From Rhizobium leguminosarum bv. viciae USDA 2370 (GTDB taxonomy: Bacteria; Pseudomonadota; Alphaproteobacteria; Rhizobiales; Rhizobiaceae): a DNA stretch of 64,000 nt. Each line of letters opens with the position of its first letter. Position 1 is the first letter of the stretch. Under the pieces are notes generated by a model. The model was not told the DNA's origin, did not search any database, and saw only the letters and a list, made by a program, of their open reading frames with translations. The stretch spans positions 288,907 to 352,906 of the forward strand of contig NZ_MRDL01000001.1 of NCBI RefSeq assembly GCF_002008365.1, read 5' to 3'. The position numbers and the translations under genes were made by a program. Positions 7,974-17,900 of this stretch are shown here, in pieces.

Positions 7974-8770
7974 GCAGCCGAACTCCCCTGCTGCAGCAAT
8001 TGGCGCAGATGGGCTGCGGTCTCCTGGACATCGAGGCTCTCGCGCCGACAGAGGCCACGCTCGTCTTTCAGCGGCGTAAGATCGATCAGCGCCTGGACAC
8101 GGCCGGGATTGGCCGCCAGGACCAGCACGCGTCCGCCGAGATAGATCGCCTCGATGACGCTGTGGGTCACGAACAGGATGGTCGTGCCGGTCCGGCGCCA
8201 GACGTCCAGAAGCTCGTCGTTCAGTCGTTCGCGGGTGATCTCGTCGAGCGCACCGAAAGGCTCATCCATGAGCAGGATATCCGGCTCGCATTGAAGCGCG
8301 CGCGCTATGGCGACGCGCTGGCGCTGGCCCCCGGACAGTTGATGCGGATAGCGGTCGGCCAGATGCGACAGGCCGACCAGTTCGATCCAATGGTCGGGCC
8401 GCGGGTCGACCGATCGCGGGACGCTCTTCTTCCCCACCTGCAGCGGCAGCGCGACATTCTCCCTCACGGTCCGCCAGGGCAACAGCGTTGCATCCTGAAA
8501 GACGAAGGCGACCTCGCGCCTGCGGCGCGCCTCCGACGCCGTCCTGCCGAGCACCGACAACTGCCCGTCAAGCGGCGGAAGAAGATCCGCCACCGCACGC
8601 AGCAAGGTCGACTTGCCGCAGCCGGAAGGACCGAGAATGGTCAGAAACTCACCCTTGCCGACGCTGAGGTCGACGCCGGACAGAATGCGGGTCGTCTCGA
8701 CAGCGCCGGCATAACCGACAGCCAAATCCCTGGTTTCGATGGCCGCTGCTTCAGGCAAATCCGCTCTCAC
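7970..8770 (-). CDS. NitT/TauT-family ABC transporter ATP-binding protein
   Basis: About 266 residues. Walker A GPSGCGKST, Q-loop VFQDATLLPWRTV, signature LSGGQRQRVAIARAL, Walker B ILLMDEPFGALD and the H-loop FVTHS are all present. The start was placed at GTG 8770, which overlaps the stop of the binding-protein gene (GTGA); the longer frame would run 54 bases into that gene. It energises the permease encoded next. Length fits SsuB/TauB-type ATPases. Confidence 0.88.
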   Translation of the reverse strand: MRADLPEAAAIETRDLAVGYAGAVETTRILSGVDLSVGKGEFLTILGPSGCGKSTLLRAVADLLPPLDGQLSVLGRTASEARRRREVAFVFQDATLLPWRTVRENVALPLQVGKKSVPRSVDPRPDHWIELVGLSHLADRYPHQLSGGQRQRVAIARALQCEPDILLMDEPFGALDEITRERLNDELLDVWRRTGTTILFVTHSVIEAIYLGGRVLVLAANPGRVQALIDLTPLKDERGLCRRESLDVQETAAHLRQLLQQGSSAA

Positions 8771-9813
8771 GCAATCTTCGGACGGTCGCCCGCCGTCATG
8801 TCGAGTATCGCAGTCGTATAGCAATCCTCCAGCTTCGGCGCGCCGCTCTTGAATTGGCCGATCTTGTCGTAGACGGAAATCTGCTCGGCAAGAGCGGCCG
8901 GATCGAAGCTGCCCCAGCCATCCTTGCCGGTCGCTGCGTCGAAGCTCAGCGACAATATACGCGGCACCGTCTGCAGCTCCACGGCAAGATCGAGTTGCGG
9001 ATAGGCCTCTACCGTCAATTTGACTGCCTCTTCAGGATGTTCATGCGTCCAGGCCCAGCCCTTGGCGACGGCACGCAGCACCTTTGCCAGTGTCTCGGCA
9101 TGGCCGGTTACGGCATCGTCGGTGGCGAAATAGACGTTGGCATAGGACGGAAGGCCCGTGTCCTTCATCATCAGATCGATGCGGTCGGGGCCGATGATGG
9201 AAAGGGCCTGCGTGTTGGTGATCCATCCGGTCACGGCATCGACCTGGCCGGTCATCAGCGGCGTCATGTCGAAGCCGATATTGGTGATGGTCAGGCTCGA
9301 GGGATCGATATTGTTCTTCAGCAGAATGGCATCAAGGACATAACGGGCCGTCGGCTGGATGCCGATGCGCTTGCCGACCATATCCTTGACGGTGCGGATC
9401 GGCGCCTTGGGCAGCGAATAGAAGGCGAAGGGCGCCATGCGGAAACCGCAGGCGAAGATCTTGATCGGCACGCCGGATGACCGGGCAAGAAGGAGCTGCG
9501 CCGAATCCGAGAATTGACCGAGCTGCGCATCACCCGTGATCACAGGCGGCACCGTTGCCGAATTGGGACCGCCAGGGGAAAACTCGACGTCGAGACCCTC
9601 GGCCTCGAACAGGCCTTGCTTGACTGCGACGATATCGCCTATCTGTCCGTTGCTCATCAGCCAGTCATATTTGATGACGACCTTGGATGCGGCGGCATTC
9701 GATTGACGCGGCACGAACACGCTGATCCCTGCCGTTGCTGCAGCAAGGGCAAAGGCTCCGCCCTTCAGGACGGTACGCCTGCCGACCACGAATTGTTTGT
9801 CATCCCCGTTCAT
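8767..9813 (-). CDS. NitT/TauT-family ABC transporter substrate-binding protein
   Basis: A 348-residue periplasmic binding protein of the NMT1/SsuA-like family. It starts at ATG 9813 behind AGGGGAAGG. A Tat-type signal is visible (GRRTVLKGGAFALAAATAG, cleavage near SNAAA). Family features include VKQGLFEAEGLDVEF, the GGPNSATVPPVITGDAQLG loop and GKRIGIQPTARYVLDAIL. First gene of the operon. No sulfonate- or nitrate-metabolism gene adjoins it, so the ligand is open. Confidence 0.85.
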   Translation of the reverse strand: MNGDDKQFVVGRRTVLKGGAFALAAATAGISVFVPRQSNAAASKVVIKYDWLMSNGQIGDIVAVKQGLFEAEGLDVEFSPGGPNSATVPPVITGDAQLGQFSDSAQLLLARSSGVPIKIFACGFRMAPFAFYSLPKAPIRTVKDMVGKRIGIQPTARYVLDAILLKNNIDPSSLTITNIGFDMTPLMTGQVDAVTGWITNTQALSIIGPDRIDLMMKDTGLPSYANVYFATDDAVTGHAETLAKVLRAVAKGWAWTHEHPEEAVKLTVEAYPQLDLAVELQTVPRILSLSFDAATGKDGWGSFDPAALAEQISVYDKIGQFKSGAPKLEDCYTTAILDMTAGDRPKIA

Positions 9814-9865
9814 ATTGCTTGCCTTCCCCTTGTTGGATTGTTGGACGACCGGCCGATTGCGCTTG

Positions 9866-10303
9866 CTATTGCGGGTCGATGTCACCAATCGGGCCGCCTG
9901 CGGACCACGCATAAATTTCCCAGAGATTGTCGTCAGGATCGGCGAAATAGACGCATCGCGCGTTCCAGACATAGTCCTGCGGCGGTGCGTGGAAGAGCAC
10001 GCCCGCCGCTTTCAGCTCCGCATAGGCGGCATCGACCTGCTCTGGCGAGGCGAGCTCAATGGCCGCGCAGGCCTTGTGCGCACCTGGAGGGGCGCGGCGG
10101 CTTGAGACGCCGGTATTCTCGGCGATATGTTCGATCTCCCACAGCGCCAGCGTCACGCCCGCTCCTTTGAAATCGGCAAAGCCCGGAGCCCGGCGGCGAG
10201 GTTTGAAGCCAAGCCGGTCGACATAGAAGGACGATGCTTTGTCGATATCCTCGACCAAAAAGCAGATGTCGGTAATCGGATTGGTTTGCGCAAAAGCGGT
10301 CAT
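9866..10303 (-). CDS. VOC-family (glyoxalase/bleomycin resistance fold) protein
   Basis: A 145-residue protein with the paired beta-alpha-beta-beta-beta units of the vicinal oxygen chelate fold: ITDICFLVEDIDKASSFYVDRLG at the N-terminus and VYFADPDDNLWEIYAW at the C-terminus. A possible metal-site Glu lies in the final strand (NLWEIY). The ATG at 10303 has a consensus AGGAGG; the frame extends upstream without a better start. It is on the same strand as the AraC gene before it (108-base gap). The enzymatic role cannot be assigned from sequence. Confidence 0.8.
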   Translation of the reverse strand: MTAFAQTNPITDICFLVEDIDKASSFYVDRLGFKPRRRAPGFADFKGAGVTLALWEIEHIAENTGVSSRRAPPGAHKACAAIELASPEQVDAAYAELKAAGVLFHAPPQDYVWNARCVYFADPDDNLWEIYAWSAGGPIGDIDPQ

Positions 10304-10411
10304 ATGGGGCCTCCTGATCGGAAAAGCCTCGCAGACCGCAGCCTCAAGAGATTTCAAATTCGTGCGGTTATCTTTCGCAAAATTGCTGATTTGCCATCGG
10401 CGGGTGCTAGC

Positions 10412-11275
10412 TCAAAGACGGACCGAACGCTGGTATTCCTTCGGGGTCGCCCCCATCAGGCGGCGAAAGACGCTGGAGAAATGCGCCTGGCTGGAAAAGC
10501 CTGTGGCATAAGCGATGTTTGCGAGCGTCTCCTTGCCATCGGCGAGGTAAAGTCGCGCCCGCTCGATCCTGCGTTCGAGAACGAAGCGATGCGGTGCCAT
10601 GCCGGCCGCCCGTTTGAATTCCCTGCTGAAGTGAAAGGGGCTCATATGGGCCACCCCGGCCAGCTCCTCCACACTCAGATCGGATTTGCCAAGCAGGTCC
10701 TCGATGTAGTCAATCACACGCCGGAGATTGTCCGATGTCAGCGGACGATCGCCGACTTCGGGTTTGGCGCCTAGCAGCTTTACAACGCAGCAGGCGAGCG
10801 CCATCCCCAGATGCTGCATCAAAAGCGGGTCGTCGCGCCCGGTCTTCTCGGCGGCAAACGCAAGGGAGAGCGCCACCTGCAGCGTTGTCGGATCAGTCGT
10901 CGCGCTCAGCGCATCACTATCCCAATGCTCGGGATCGAAGCGAGAGCCGCCGATGCTGCTGTAGAGCGCAGGTGACTGGAAGATCGAGATATAGTCCGCC
11001 GCATCGCCATCGACTTCAAGGACGGTGGCGGCCGGTTGAAATCCCAGGGTGAACGGCGGCCTCTCAACTTTGCGGAATGCCCCGCTTCCAAGCCGATAGG
11101 CATATTTGCCGTGCGCCGTGCGGTTGATCGAAATTCTATGAAGGGAGCCCCTCGAAATCATTTGCCCCGCGGCGCTGCGATAGGTCTCGACGATCATGTC
11201 GCGTTGAACGAAGGCCTTGTAGCCTCCGAGGGATGGCCGGCTTATTGAGAAAATCTGCGGGTCGATGTCGGGCAT
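10412..11275 (-). CDS. AraC-family transcriptional regulator
   Basis: A 287-residue regulator. The C-terminal third carries the two-helix-turn-helix AraC domain: LSVEELAGVAHMSPFHFSREFK, then the second motif ANIAYATGFSSQAHFSSVFRRLMGATPKEYQ. The N-terminal sensing domain has no family I recognise. The start at 11275 follows GGGAGAATG at a normal distance; the open frame extends further upstream without support. It is divergent from the sugar ABC operon at 11641 and is its likely regulator; it may also act on the VOC gene downstream. Confidence 0.85.
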   Translation of the reverse strand: MPDIDPQIFSISRPSLGGYKAFVQRDMIVETYRSAAGQMISRGSLHRISINRTAHGKYAYRLGSGAFRKVERPPFTLGFQPAATVLEVDGDAADYISIFQSPALYSSIGGSRFDPEHWDSDALSATTDPTTLQVALSLAFAAEKTGRDDPLLMQHLGMALACCVVKLLGAKPEVGDRPLTSDNLRRVIDYIEDLLGKSDLSVEELAGVAHMSPFHFSREFKRAAGMAPHRFVLERRIERARLYLADGKETLANIAYATGFSSQAHFSSVFRRLMGATPKEYQRSVRL

Positions 11276-11640
11276 TGTTTCATTCTCCCTAGCAGGGGAG
11301 AGGCAAGTTGCGCGCCAAGTGGAGCCAAGCTTCGCGCTGGATATCAACGTCGCAGCATAAAACCCGACGGTGCCCGTTAAATCCTGATTTTCCGCCTGCC
11401 GTCGCCCACACGGCACCACGGCCTGGCAGGAGTTCACCCTCGGCAAATTTGGTCGCATGCGCAAGAATTATGCAGTGCATGTTTCTTCTTGATCGGCCCG
11501 CTCGCGGGAAACCGCGGCCGGAAATGAGCGTTCGCTCCGTCCACTCTTTTCATCGGAAAGCGTCTTTTTGGAAATTCCTTTCTCCCTATTCTCATTAGTC
11601 TACTTAATTTATAGACATAACTGAATTGGAGAGAATGGTA
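11276..11640. promoter_or_regulatory. Divergent promoter region with inverted repeat (11598-11616)
   Basis: No gene is supported in these 365 bases between the AraC gene and the sugar-binding protein. The last 60 bases before the binding-protein gene are AT-rich and contain GTCTA and TAGAC spaced by nine bases (11598-11616), about 25 bases before the chosen start. A role as operator or promoter element is inferred from position only. Confidence 0.35.
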
Positions 11641-12651
11641 ATGAGCATTGAAAAGTCCGGAAGCGGTCTCGGAAGACGAGATCTGTTGAAACTGTCTGCC
11701 GCGGCCGGGGTTGCCGTCGCCGGTGCTTCGCTGGTCGGGCGGAAGCCGGTTCTTGCAGCCGAAGAGCAGTCGCTGAAAGGCAAACGCATCGCCATCAGCG
11801 CGACCGGCACCGATCACTTCTTCGACCTGCAAGCCTATAATGCCCAGATCGAAGAGGTAAAGCGCCTCGGTGGCGAGCCGATTGCCGTCGATGCCGGACG
11901 CAATGACGGCAAGCTGGTCTCGCAGCTGCAGACGCTGATTGCCCAGAAGCCGGATGCGATCGTTCAAATCCTCGGCACGCTCAGCGTCATCGATCCCTGG
12001 CTGAAGAAGGCACGTGATGCGGGGATCCCGGTTCTGACCGTCGACGTCGGTTCGACCAATTCGATCAACAACACCACCTCCGACAACTGGGGCATCGGCA
12101 AGGACCTGGCGCTGCAGCTCGTCTCCGATATCGGCGGCGAAGGTAATATCGTCGTCTTCAACGGCTTCTACGGCGTAACTCCCTGCGCGATCCGCTACGA
12201 CCAGTTGGTCAATGTCGTCAAATATTTCCCGAAGGTGAAAATCCTTCAGCCGGAACTGCGCGACGTCATCCCGAACACCGTGCAGGACGCCTTCACTCAG
12301 ATCACGGCAATCCTCAACAAATATCCGGAAAAGGGCTCGATCAAGGCGATCTGGTCAGCCTGGGACATTCCGCAGCTTGGCGCGACCCAGGCTTTGGCGG
12401 CTGCCGGGCGCACCGAGATCCGCACCTACGGCGTTGACGGCAGCCCTGAGGTACTCCAGCTCATCGCCGATCCGAATTCCCCGGCCGGCGCCGATGTCGC
12501 CCAGCAGCCGGCAGAAATCGGCCGCACCGCCATCCGCAACGTCGCCAAGCTGCTCGCCGGCCAGACGCTGCCGCGCGAGACCTATGTTCCAGCACTGCTC
12601 GCCAACAAGACCAATGTCGGCGAAGTCACCAAGAAGCTCGGCATCGGCTGA
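11641..12651 (+). CDS. Ribose-type sugar ABC transporter substrate-binding protein
   Basis: About 336 residues, periplasmic binding protein of the Peripla_BP_4 (RbsB-like) class. It has a Tat-like signal GRRDLLKLSAAAGVAVAGAS, with cleavage near VLAAEE. The mature part begins GKRIAISATGTDHFFDLQAY, a family-typical first strand, and contains DAGIPVLTVDVGSTNS and an IWSAWD hinge segment. The ATG at 11641 is spaced eight bases from GGAGAG; 11635 and TTG 11626 are poorer. First gene of a four-gene importer operon. The ligand is unknown; no sugar-catabolic gene is attached. Confidence 0.87.
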   Translation: MSIEKSGSGLGRRDLLKLSAAAGVAVAGASLVGRKPVLAAEEQSLKGKRIAISATGTDHFFDLQAYNAQIEEVKRLGGEPIAVDAGRNDGKLVSQLQTLIAQKPDAIVQILGTLSVIDPWLKKARDAGIPVLTVDVGSTNSINNTTSDNWGIGKDLALQLVSDIGGEGNIVVFNGFYGVTPCAIRYDQLVNVVKYFPKVKILQPELRDVIPNTVQDAFTQITAILNKYPEKGSIKAIWSAWDIPQLGATQALAAAGRTEIRTYGVDGSPEVLQLIADPNSPAGADVAQQPAEIGRTAIRNVAKLLAGQTLPRETYVPALLANKTNVGEVTKKLGIG

Positions 12652-12660
12652 CATTGAACC

Positions 12661-12690
12661 CGAGCGATCCGGTCGTCGCCGGATCGCTCG
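12661..12690 (+). promoter_or_regulatory. Intercistronic stem-loop after the binding-protein gene
   Basis: A perfect 12-base stem (CGAGCGATCCGG / CCGGATCGCTCG) with a 6-base loop starts nine bases after the binding-protein stop and ends 27 bases before the ATPase start. There is no T run. Such structures in ABC operons protect the upstream message or lower downstream transcription, giving excess binding protein. That role is inferred. Confidence 0.6.
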
Positions 12691-12716
12691 GAATCTGCCC
12701 GCCGGGAGAGATCGAC

Positions 12717-14267
12717 ATGACGGCCATTTCATTGAAGCAGCCGGTGACGGCACGCGACGACATCATCCGCTTTGAAGGCATCGTCAAGCATTTTGGCGGC
12801 GCGCAGGCGCTTGCCGGTGCGTCGCTGATCGTCAGGCGCGGCACCATCCACGGTCTCGTCGGTCAGAACGGAGCCGGCAAGTCGACACTGATCAAGCTGC
12901 TGGCCGGTCTCCATCAGCCCGATGGCGGCCGGATCGAGATCGAAGGGCAAACATTCGACAGGCTGACACCACATGTTGCCGAAGAGCTTGGCATCCACTT
13001 CATTCACCAGGATCGACTGCTGGTGCCGACCTTCACCGTCGGCGAAGCCCTGTTCCTCGGCCGGGAGCCGCGGATATCAGGCACGCCGTTCCTCGACCGC
13101 CGACTGATGCAGCGCCGCGCGTCTGATATTCTCAACGACTATTTCGGTATCCGCTTGCCGAACGCCGCCTTGATCAGCGAATTGTCGACTGCCGAAAAAC
13201 AGATCGTGCAAATCACCCGCGCCCTCCTCAATCAGCCGAAAGTGCTCGTCTTCGATGAGCCGACGGCCGCCTTGGTGCGCCGCGAGGCCGATATCCTCTT
13301 CCGGTTGATCCGCCGTCTGCGCGACGAAGGCGTCACCATCATCTATATCTCGCATTACCTGAACGAAATCGAAGAGCTCTGCGACCACGTCACCGTGCTG
13401 CGCAATGGCCTCGACGTCGCCTCCCTGCCGATCGGCGACACTTCGGCCGGTGCAATTGCCCGGCTGATGGTCGAGCGCGACATCAAGGAGATGTTCCCGA
13501 AGCCGCAGGTGACGCCGGGCGAGGAAATCCTCAAGCTCGAGCAGCTGTCGGCGCCAGGGAAATATAGCGACGTGAGTTTTACGCTTCGCCGCGGCGAGGT
13601 GCTCGGCCTCACAGGCCTGCTCGGCTCCGGCGCAAAGGAATTGGTCCGCACTCTCTTCGGTCTGGAGACCCCGGCTTCCGGCCATATCGAGATCAGCGGC
13701 AAGACCACCCGTTTCACCAATCCCACCCAGGCAGCCGGTCGCGAGATCGCACTGGTGCCGGAAGACCGGCGTCGCCACGGCGTCGCGCTCGACCTCAGCG
13801 TCGAGGAAAATATCAGCCTTTCGAGCCTTGGCCGCTTTACGCGTTTCGGCTTTCTCGATCGCAGACGCGAACAGAGAGAAGTGGACGCTCTGATTACGCG
13901 GCTGCAGGTGAAGACCAACGGGCGTGATGCCCTGCTGCGCACGCTTTCGGGCGGCAACCAGCAGAAGATCGCCATCGCCAAGTGGCTGAGCCGCCGTTCC
14001 GAGGTCTATCTCCTCGATGAGCCGACGGTTGGCGTCGATATCGGCTCCAAGGTCGAGATCTATACGCTGATCGGCGAACTCGCGTCGCGCGGCGCCGGCG
14101 TCATCGTGCTGTCTTCGGATCTGCCCGAACTCATCGGCATTACCGATCGCATCCTGGTGCTCTTCCGCGGCCGCGTGGTGCGGGAATTCATATCGTCGGA
14201 GACCACGGCGGATGCGGTGCTGGCTCAATCGACCGGATCATCTGAGGGACATCGCCATGTCGACTGA
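12717..14267 (+). CDS. Sugar ABC transporter ATP-binding protein (RbsA/XylG type, two ABC domains)
   Basis: About 516 residues, a fused double ATPase. Domain 1 has Walker A GQNGAGKST, signature LSTAEKQIVQITRAL (degenerate, as usual for the first half) and Walker B VLVFDEPTAAL. Domain 2 has GLLGSGAKELVRTLFG in place of Walker A (degenerate, also usual), LSGGNQQKIAIAKWLS and VYLLDEPTVGVD. The start ATG 12717 follows GGGAGAGATCGAC. Its stop overlaps the next gene's start by 11 bases, indicating coupling. Confidence 0.9.
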   Translation: MTAISLKQPVTARDDIIRFEGIVKHFGGAQALAGASLIVRRGTIHGLVGQNGAGKSTLIKLLAGLHQPDGGRIEIEGQTFDRLTPHVAEELGIHFIHQDRLLVPTFTVGEALFLGREPRISGTPFLDRRLMQRRASDILNDYFGIRLPNAALISELSTAEKQIVQITRALLNQPKVLVFDEPTAALVRREADILFRLIRRLRDEGVTIIYISHYLNEIEELCDHVTVLRNGLDVASLPIGDTSAGAIARLMVERDIKEMFPKPQVTPGEEILKLEQLSAPGKYSDVSFTLRRGEVLGLTGLLGSGAKELVRTLFGLETPASGHIEISGKTTRFTNPTQAAGREIALVPEDRRRHGVALDLSVEENISLSSLGRFTRFGFLDRRREQREVDALITRLQVKTNGRDALLRTLSGGNQQKIAIAKWLSRRSEVYLLDEPTVGVDIGSKVEIYTLIGELASRGAGVIVLSSDLPELIGITDRILVLFRGRVVREFISSETTADAVLAQSTGSSEGHRHVD

Positions 14268-15276
14268 AGTGGAATTCGCGCCTTCCGGTTTTTCCGCTGC
14301 TGAACCGCCTCCCCGCCCGGCCGGCAATATTGCGGCTGCGGCATTGCGCTTCGGATCGCTGATCGCTTTCGCCGCCATCCTGATCATCTTCTCGCTGACT
14401 GCACCCTATTTCCTCAGCATCGGCAATATCGGCAATGTGCTTGGTCAATCGGCCATCTCTGGTGTGCTTGCCATTGGATTGACGATCGTGCTGATCGCCG
14501 GCGGCTCCAATGTCGTCACCGGTGGCATCGACCTGTCGCTCGCTGCCAATATGGGTCTCAGCGCCGCCGTCTATGCGAGCCTGACGCAACTCGGCTACGG
14601 CGATGCGACGGCGATTGCCGCGACAATCTTGACCGGCGCCCTGATCGGCACGGTCAATGCCATTGCCGTCGTCTATGCCGGCATCGTGCCGCTGCTGGCC
14701 ACGCTTGCCGTCATGAACGTCGTCGCCGGTCTGGAGTTGGTACTGACCGGCAATACCGTCCTGCCGGCCTCGACACCTTTCCTATCGGCGCTTTCCGCCT
14801 CGGATCCTTTCGGCATCCCGGTTCTTGCCTATGTGCTTCTCGGCTTCACGGCCGTCACCACGGCGATCGTGCAATATACGCCGCTCGGCCTGCGTCTCTA
14901 CGCCGTCGGTGAGTTCCCGGATGCGGCGCGTGCCGCCGGTCTGCCGCTTCGCCGGCTGCTGGCTGGCGCCTTCGTCGCCAGCGGCGTCTCCGGCGGCATC
15001 GCTGGTATCCTGTCGGTTTCCTATCTGAGCGGCAGCACGACCGGTGCCGGTGAGATGCTGTTGCCCGTCGTAGTGACAGCCCTGCTCGGCTCGGTCTTTT
15101 CGCGCCGGCTGGTTCCAACGGTCACCGGAACGCTGCTTTCGGCCCTTTTGGTCGGCTTCCTGGTCAACGGTTTCCAGCTGCTGAACATTTCGAGCACGCT
15201 GGTCAGCGGCGTCCAGGGCGTCCTCATTCTCATCGTCGTTTCCGCGACCACGCTGCTGCGCCGACAGGAGGCCTGA
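14257..15276 (+). CDS. Sugar ABC transporter permease (RbsC type), first
   Basis: A 339-residue permease of the BPD_transp_2 class with eight or more membrane segments. The family-typical GGSNVVTGGIDLSLAANMG segment and a GLPLRRLLAGAFVASGVSGGIAGIL region are visible. The start ATG 14257 lies inside the ATPase gene's last codons. It should pair with the permease encoded two bases downstream as a heterodimeric channel. Confidence 0.88.
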   Translation: MSTEVEFAPSGFSAAEPPPRPAGNIAAAALRFGSLIAFAAILIIFSLTAPYFLSIGNIGNVLGQSAISGVLAIGLTIVLIAGGSNVVTGGIDLSLAANMGLSAAVYASLTQLGYGDATAIAATILTGALIGTVNAIAVVYAGIVPLLATLAVMNVVAGLELVLTGNTVLPASTPFLSALSASDPFGIPVLAYVLLGFTAVTTAIVQYTPLGLRLYAVGEFPDAARAAGLPLRRLLAGAFVASGVSGGIAGILSVSYLSGSTTGAGEMLLPVVVTALLGSVFSRRLVPTVTGTLLSALLVGFLVNGFQLLNISSTLVSGVQGVLILIVVSATTLLRRQEA

Positions 15277-15278
15277 CT

Positions 15279-16280
15279 ATGTCGCTCCAGACCCCTCCCC
15301 TCGCCGCCATCGGCCTGCCGCGTCTTATCGTCGGCGGCTTGGTGCGCTATGGCTTGATCCTCGCCCTGGTTGCGGTGTTTGCCGCCTTTTCCGTGGCAAC
15401 GCCGACATTCCTGACGCCTGCGAACCTGCAGAGCATCCTCGTCAACAATTTCACGCTGCTTGCCATCGTCTCCATCGCTATGACCTTCGCCGTCGCGTCG
15501 GGCGGCATCGATCTTTCGGTGGGAACGGCGATGGATTTCGCCAGTTTCGCCTTCGTTTCGCTCGTCCTCGCCGGACAGCCGGTGGCAGTCGCCGCACTCG
15601 CGGGACTGGCCGCCGGAGCATTCGTCGGTGCCTTCAACGCGCTGCTGATTTCAGGGATCGGCGTGTCGCCGTTCCTCGCCACGCTCGGCACGCTGTTCAT
15701 CGGCCGCAGCGTTCAGCAGCTGCTGACCAATGGCGGCAATCCGGTCTATCTGCCGCCGAACGGCGTGCCGGAAGCCTTCCGTTTCCTCGGCCACGGCACG
15801 GTCGCCGGCTTCCCGGTGCCGCTTGCCGCTGCCATCGTCGTCATTGCGGCCGCGGCCGTTGTTTTTGCCCGCACGCGTTTCGGCCGCGTCATCCTGTCGA
15901 TCGGCATCCAGCCGGGCGTCGTGCGCTACTCCGGCATCGCCGCGCCGGCCCATGTCGCTGTGACTTTCATCCTGGTCGGATTGATCGCGGCAATCGCCGG
16001 CCTGATCCTGACGGCAACCGTCACCACCTACATCCCCTCCTCGGGCAATGCCTTTCTGCTGAATGCGATCGGCGCGACCTTCATCGGCACGACGCTCAGC
16101 CCACTCGGACGGCCGAATGTCGGCGGAACCGTACTCGGCGCGCTGCTGCTCAGCATCGTCGCCAATGGGCTACTGCTGACCGATCTGAACTTCTATTGGC
16201 AGCAGGTCGGCACGGGAACGCTGATCTTCGCCGTGCTCGCCCTGAGCTTTATCAACAGAAAAGCTGCCGACGGCGCTTAA
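15279..16280 (+). CDS. Sugar ABC transporter permease (RbsC type), second
   Basis: A 333-residue permease paralogous to the preceding one; ASGGIDLSVGTAMDFASF and GVSPFLATLGTLFIGRSVQQL are family-typical. The Shine-Dalgarno AGGAGG lies within the end of the upstream gene, two bases separating stop and start. Last gene of the operon. It ends 38 bases from the convergent glpK stop, with no obvious terminator between them. Confidence 0.88.
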   Translation: MSLQTPPLAAIGLPRLIVGGLVRYGLILALVAVFAAFSVATPTFLTPANLQSILVNNFTLLAIVSIAMTFAVASGGIDLSVGTAMDFASFAFVSLVLAGQPVAVAALAGLAAGAFVGAFNALLISGIGVSPFLATLGTLFIGRSVQQLLTNGGNPVYLPPNGVPEAFRFLGHGTVAGFPVPLAAAIVVIAAAAVVFARTRFGRVILSIGIQPGVVRYSGIAAPAHVAVTFILVGLIAAIAGLILTATVTTYIPSSGNAFLLNAIGATFIGTTLSPLGRPNVGGTVLGALLLSIVANGLLLTDLNFYWQQVGTGTLIFAVLALSFINRKAADGA

Positions 16281-16318
16281 GAGAAGCCGCCACTGCGGTC
16301 GTATTTGGGGAAGCTGTT

Positions 16319-17821
16319 CTACCCCACTGAGGCGTCGGAAATCATTCGCGATACGGCATTCTTCCAGCCGATGATCTTGGTCTGCCGCTCGGTCTCATCC
16401 ATCGAAGGGCTGAAGCGGCGGTCGCAGGCCCAGGCCTGCGCAAAATCCCGCATGCCTGGCCAGATGCCGGCTTTCGAGCCGGCAAGCCAGGCTGCGCCCA
16501 GCGCCGTCGTCTCGCGGATCGCCGAGCGGTCGACGGGGTTTCCGGTCATGTCGGCCAGGCACTGCATCGTCCAATCCGAAGCCGCCATGCCGCCATCGAC
16601 GCGCAGCACCGTTTCCAGCTGGTTGACGCCCCAGTCCTTCTTCATCGCCACCAGCAGGTCGAGCGTCTGGTAGGCGACGGATTCAAGCACGGCGCGGGCG
16701 AATTCTGCCGGCCCACTGTTTCGCGTCAGACCGAAGATGGCGCCGCGCGCAGCCGGATCCCAATAGGGCGCGCCGAGGCCGGTGAAGGCTGGGACGATAT
16801 AGACCTGCTGTCCGGGATCGGCCTTGGCCGCAAGCACCCCTGCCTCGGATGCCTGACCGATGACGCCGAGGCCGTCGCGCAGCCATTGCACGGCGGCACC
16901 GGCGATGAAGATCGAGCCTTCGAGCGCATAGGTCGTTTCGCCGTCAAGCCGATAGGCGATCGTCGTCAGCATCCGGTTGGAGGAGGAAACACGATCCCTG
17001 CCGGTGTTCAACAGGGCAAAACAGCCGGTGCCGTAGGTGGATTTCATCATGCCTGGCTCGAAGCAGGCATTGCCCATCGCCGCCGCCTGCTGGTCGCCGG
17101 CGACCCCGAGAATGGGAAGCTCCACACCGAACAGCGTCTTGTCGACGCGGCCGAAATCATCGGCACATTCCCTGACTTCAGGAAGCATGGCGGCCGGAAT
17201 GCGGAGAATGCCGAGAAGCTCCTCGTCCCAGGCACCGTCGTCGATATTATAGAGCAGCGTCCTCGATGCATTTGTCGCCTCGGTGGCATGCACGCGGCCA
17301 CCCGTCAGATTGTAGATTAGCCAGCTGTCGATCGTGCCGAAGCAGACGTCGCCCGCCTCCGCCTTCTCACGCAGGCCGTCGACATTGTCGAGCAGCCAGC
17401 GCAGCTTCGTTCCGGAGAAATAGGGGTCGAGCAGCAGGCCGGTCTTGGCGCTGAACAGCTTCTCATATCCATCGGCCTTCAGGCTCTCGCACATTTCGGC
17501 CGTGCGCCTGTCCTGCCAGACGATCGCCCGGTGAAGCGGTGTCCCGGACCTGCGATCCCAGACGACCGCGGTCTCTCGCTGATTAGTAATGCCGATCGCG
17601 GCAATGTCGGCGGCATCAATACCGGCATCGACGATCGCCTTGCGCACAGTATCGACGACCGATCGCCAGATTTCGGCGGCGTCGTGCTCCACCCATCCAG
17701 GCTGCGGATAATATTGGGTGATCTCCGCCTGCGCCGAGCCGGCCATTTTCATGTCGCCATCGAAGGTGATCGCGCGCGACGACGTCGTGCCCTGGTCGAT
17801 TGAAAGAATATAGCCGCTCAT
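16319..17821 (-). CDS. glpK: Glycerol kinase
   Basis: A 500-residue FGGY-family kinase, full length. It phosphorylates glycerol to sn-glycerol 3-phosphate in the cytoplasm. Seen: [12 protein letters not shown] (N-terminal phosphate loop), [45 protein letters not shown] (adenosine/phosphate binding) and [15 protein letters not shown]. The ATG at 17821 has GGAG upstream. It is the last gene of the glp operon, 147 bases behind glpV, and the gap is filled with two strong stem-loops. Kinase activity commits glycerol taken up by GlpSTPQV to GlpD. Confidence 0.95.
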   Translation of the reverse strand: MSGYILSIDQGTTSSRAITFDGDMKMAGSAQAEITQYYPQPGWVEHDAAEIWRSVVDTVRKAIVDAGIDAADIAAIGITNQRETAVVWDRRSGTPLHRAIVWQDRRTAEMCESLKADGYEKLFSAKTGLLLDPYFSGTKLRWLLDNVDGLREKAEAGDVCFGTIDSWLIYNLTGGRVHATEATNASRTLLYNIDDGAWDEELLGILRIPAAMLPEVRECADDFGRVDKTLFGVELPILGVAGDQQAAAMGNACFEPGMMKSTYGTGCFALLNTGRDRVSSSNRMLTTIAYRLDGETTYALEGSIFIAGAAVQWLRDGLGVIGQASEAGVLAAKADPGQQVYIVPAFTGLGAPYWDPAARGAIFGLTRNSGPAEFARAVLESVAYQTLDLLVAMKKDWGVNQLETVLRVDGGMAASDWTMQCLADMTGNPVDRSAIRETTALGAAWLAGSKAGIWPGMRDFAQAWACDRRFSPSMDETERQTKIIGWKNAVSRMISDASVG

Positions 17822-17900
17822 ATCCGTCTCCGGCTCGCACGAAACCGCTCCTGCCGAGGACAGCAGGACGCGGAGGTTTCATGAGAGAAAGATTGTGGGT

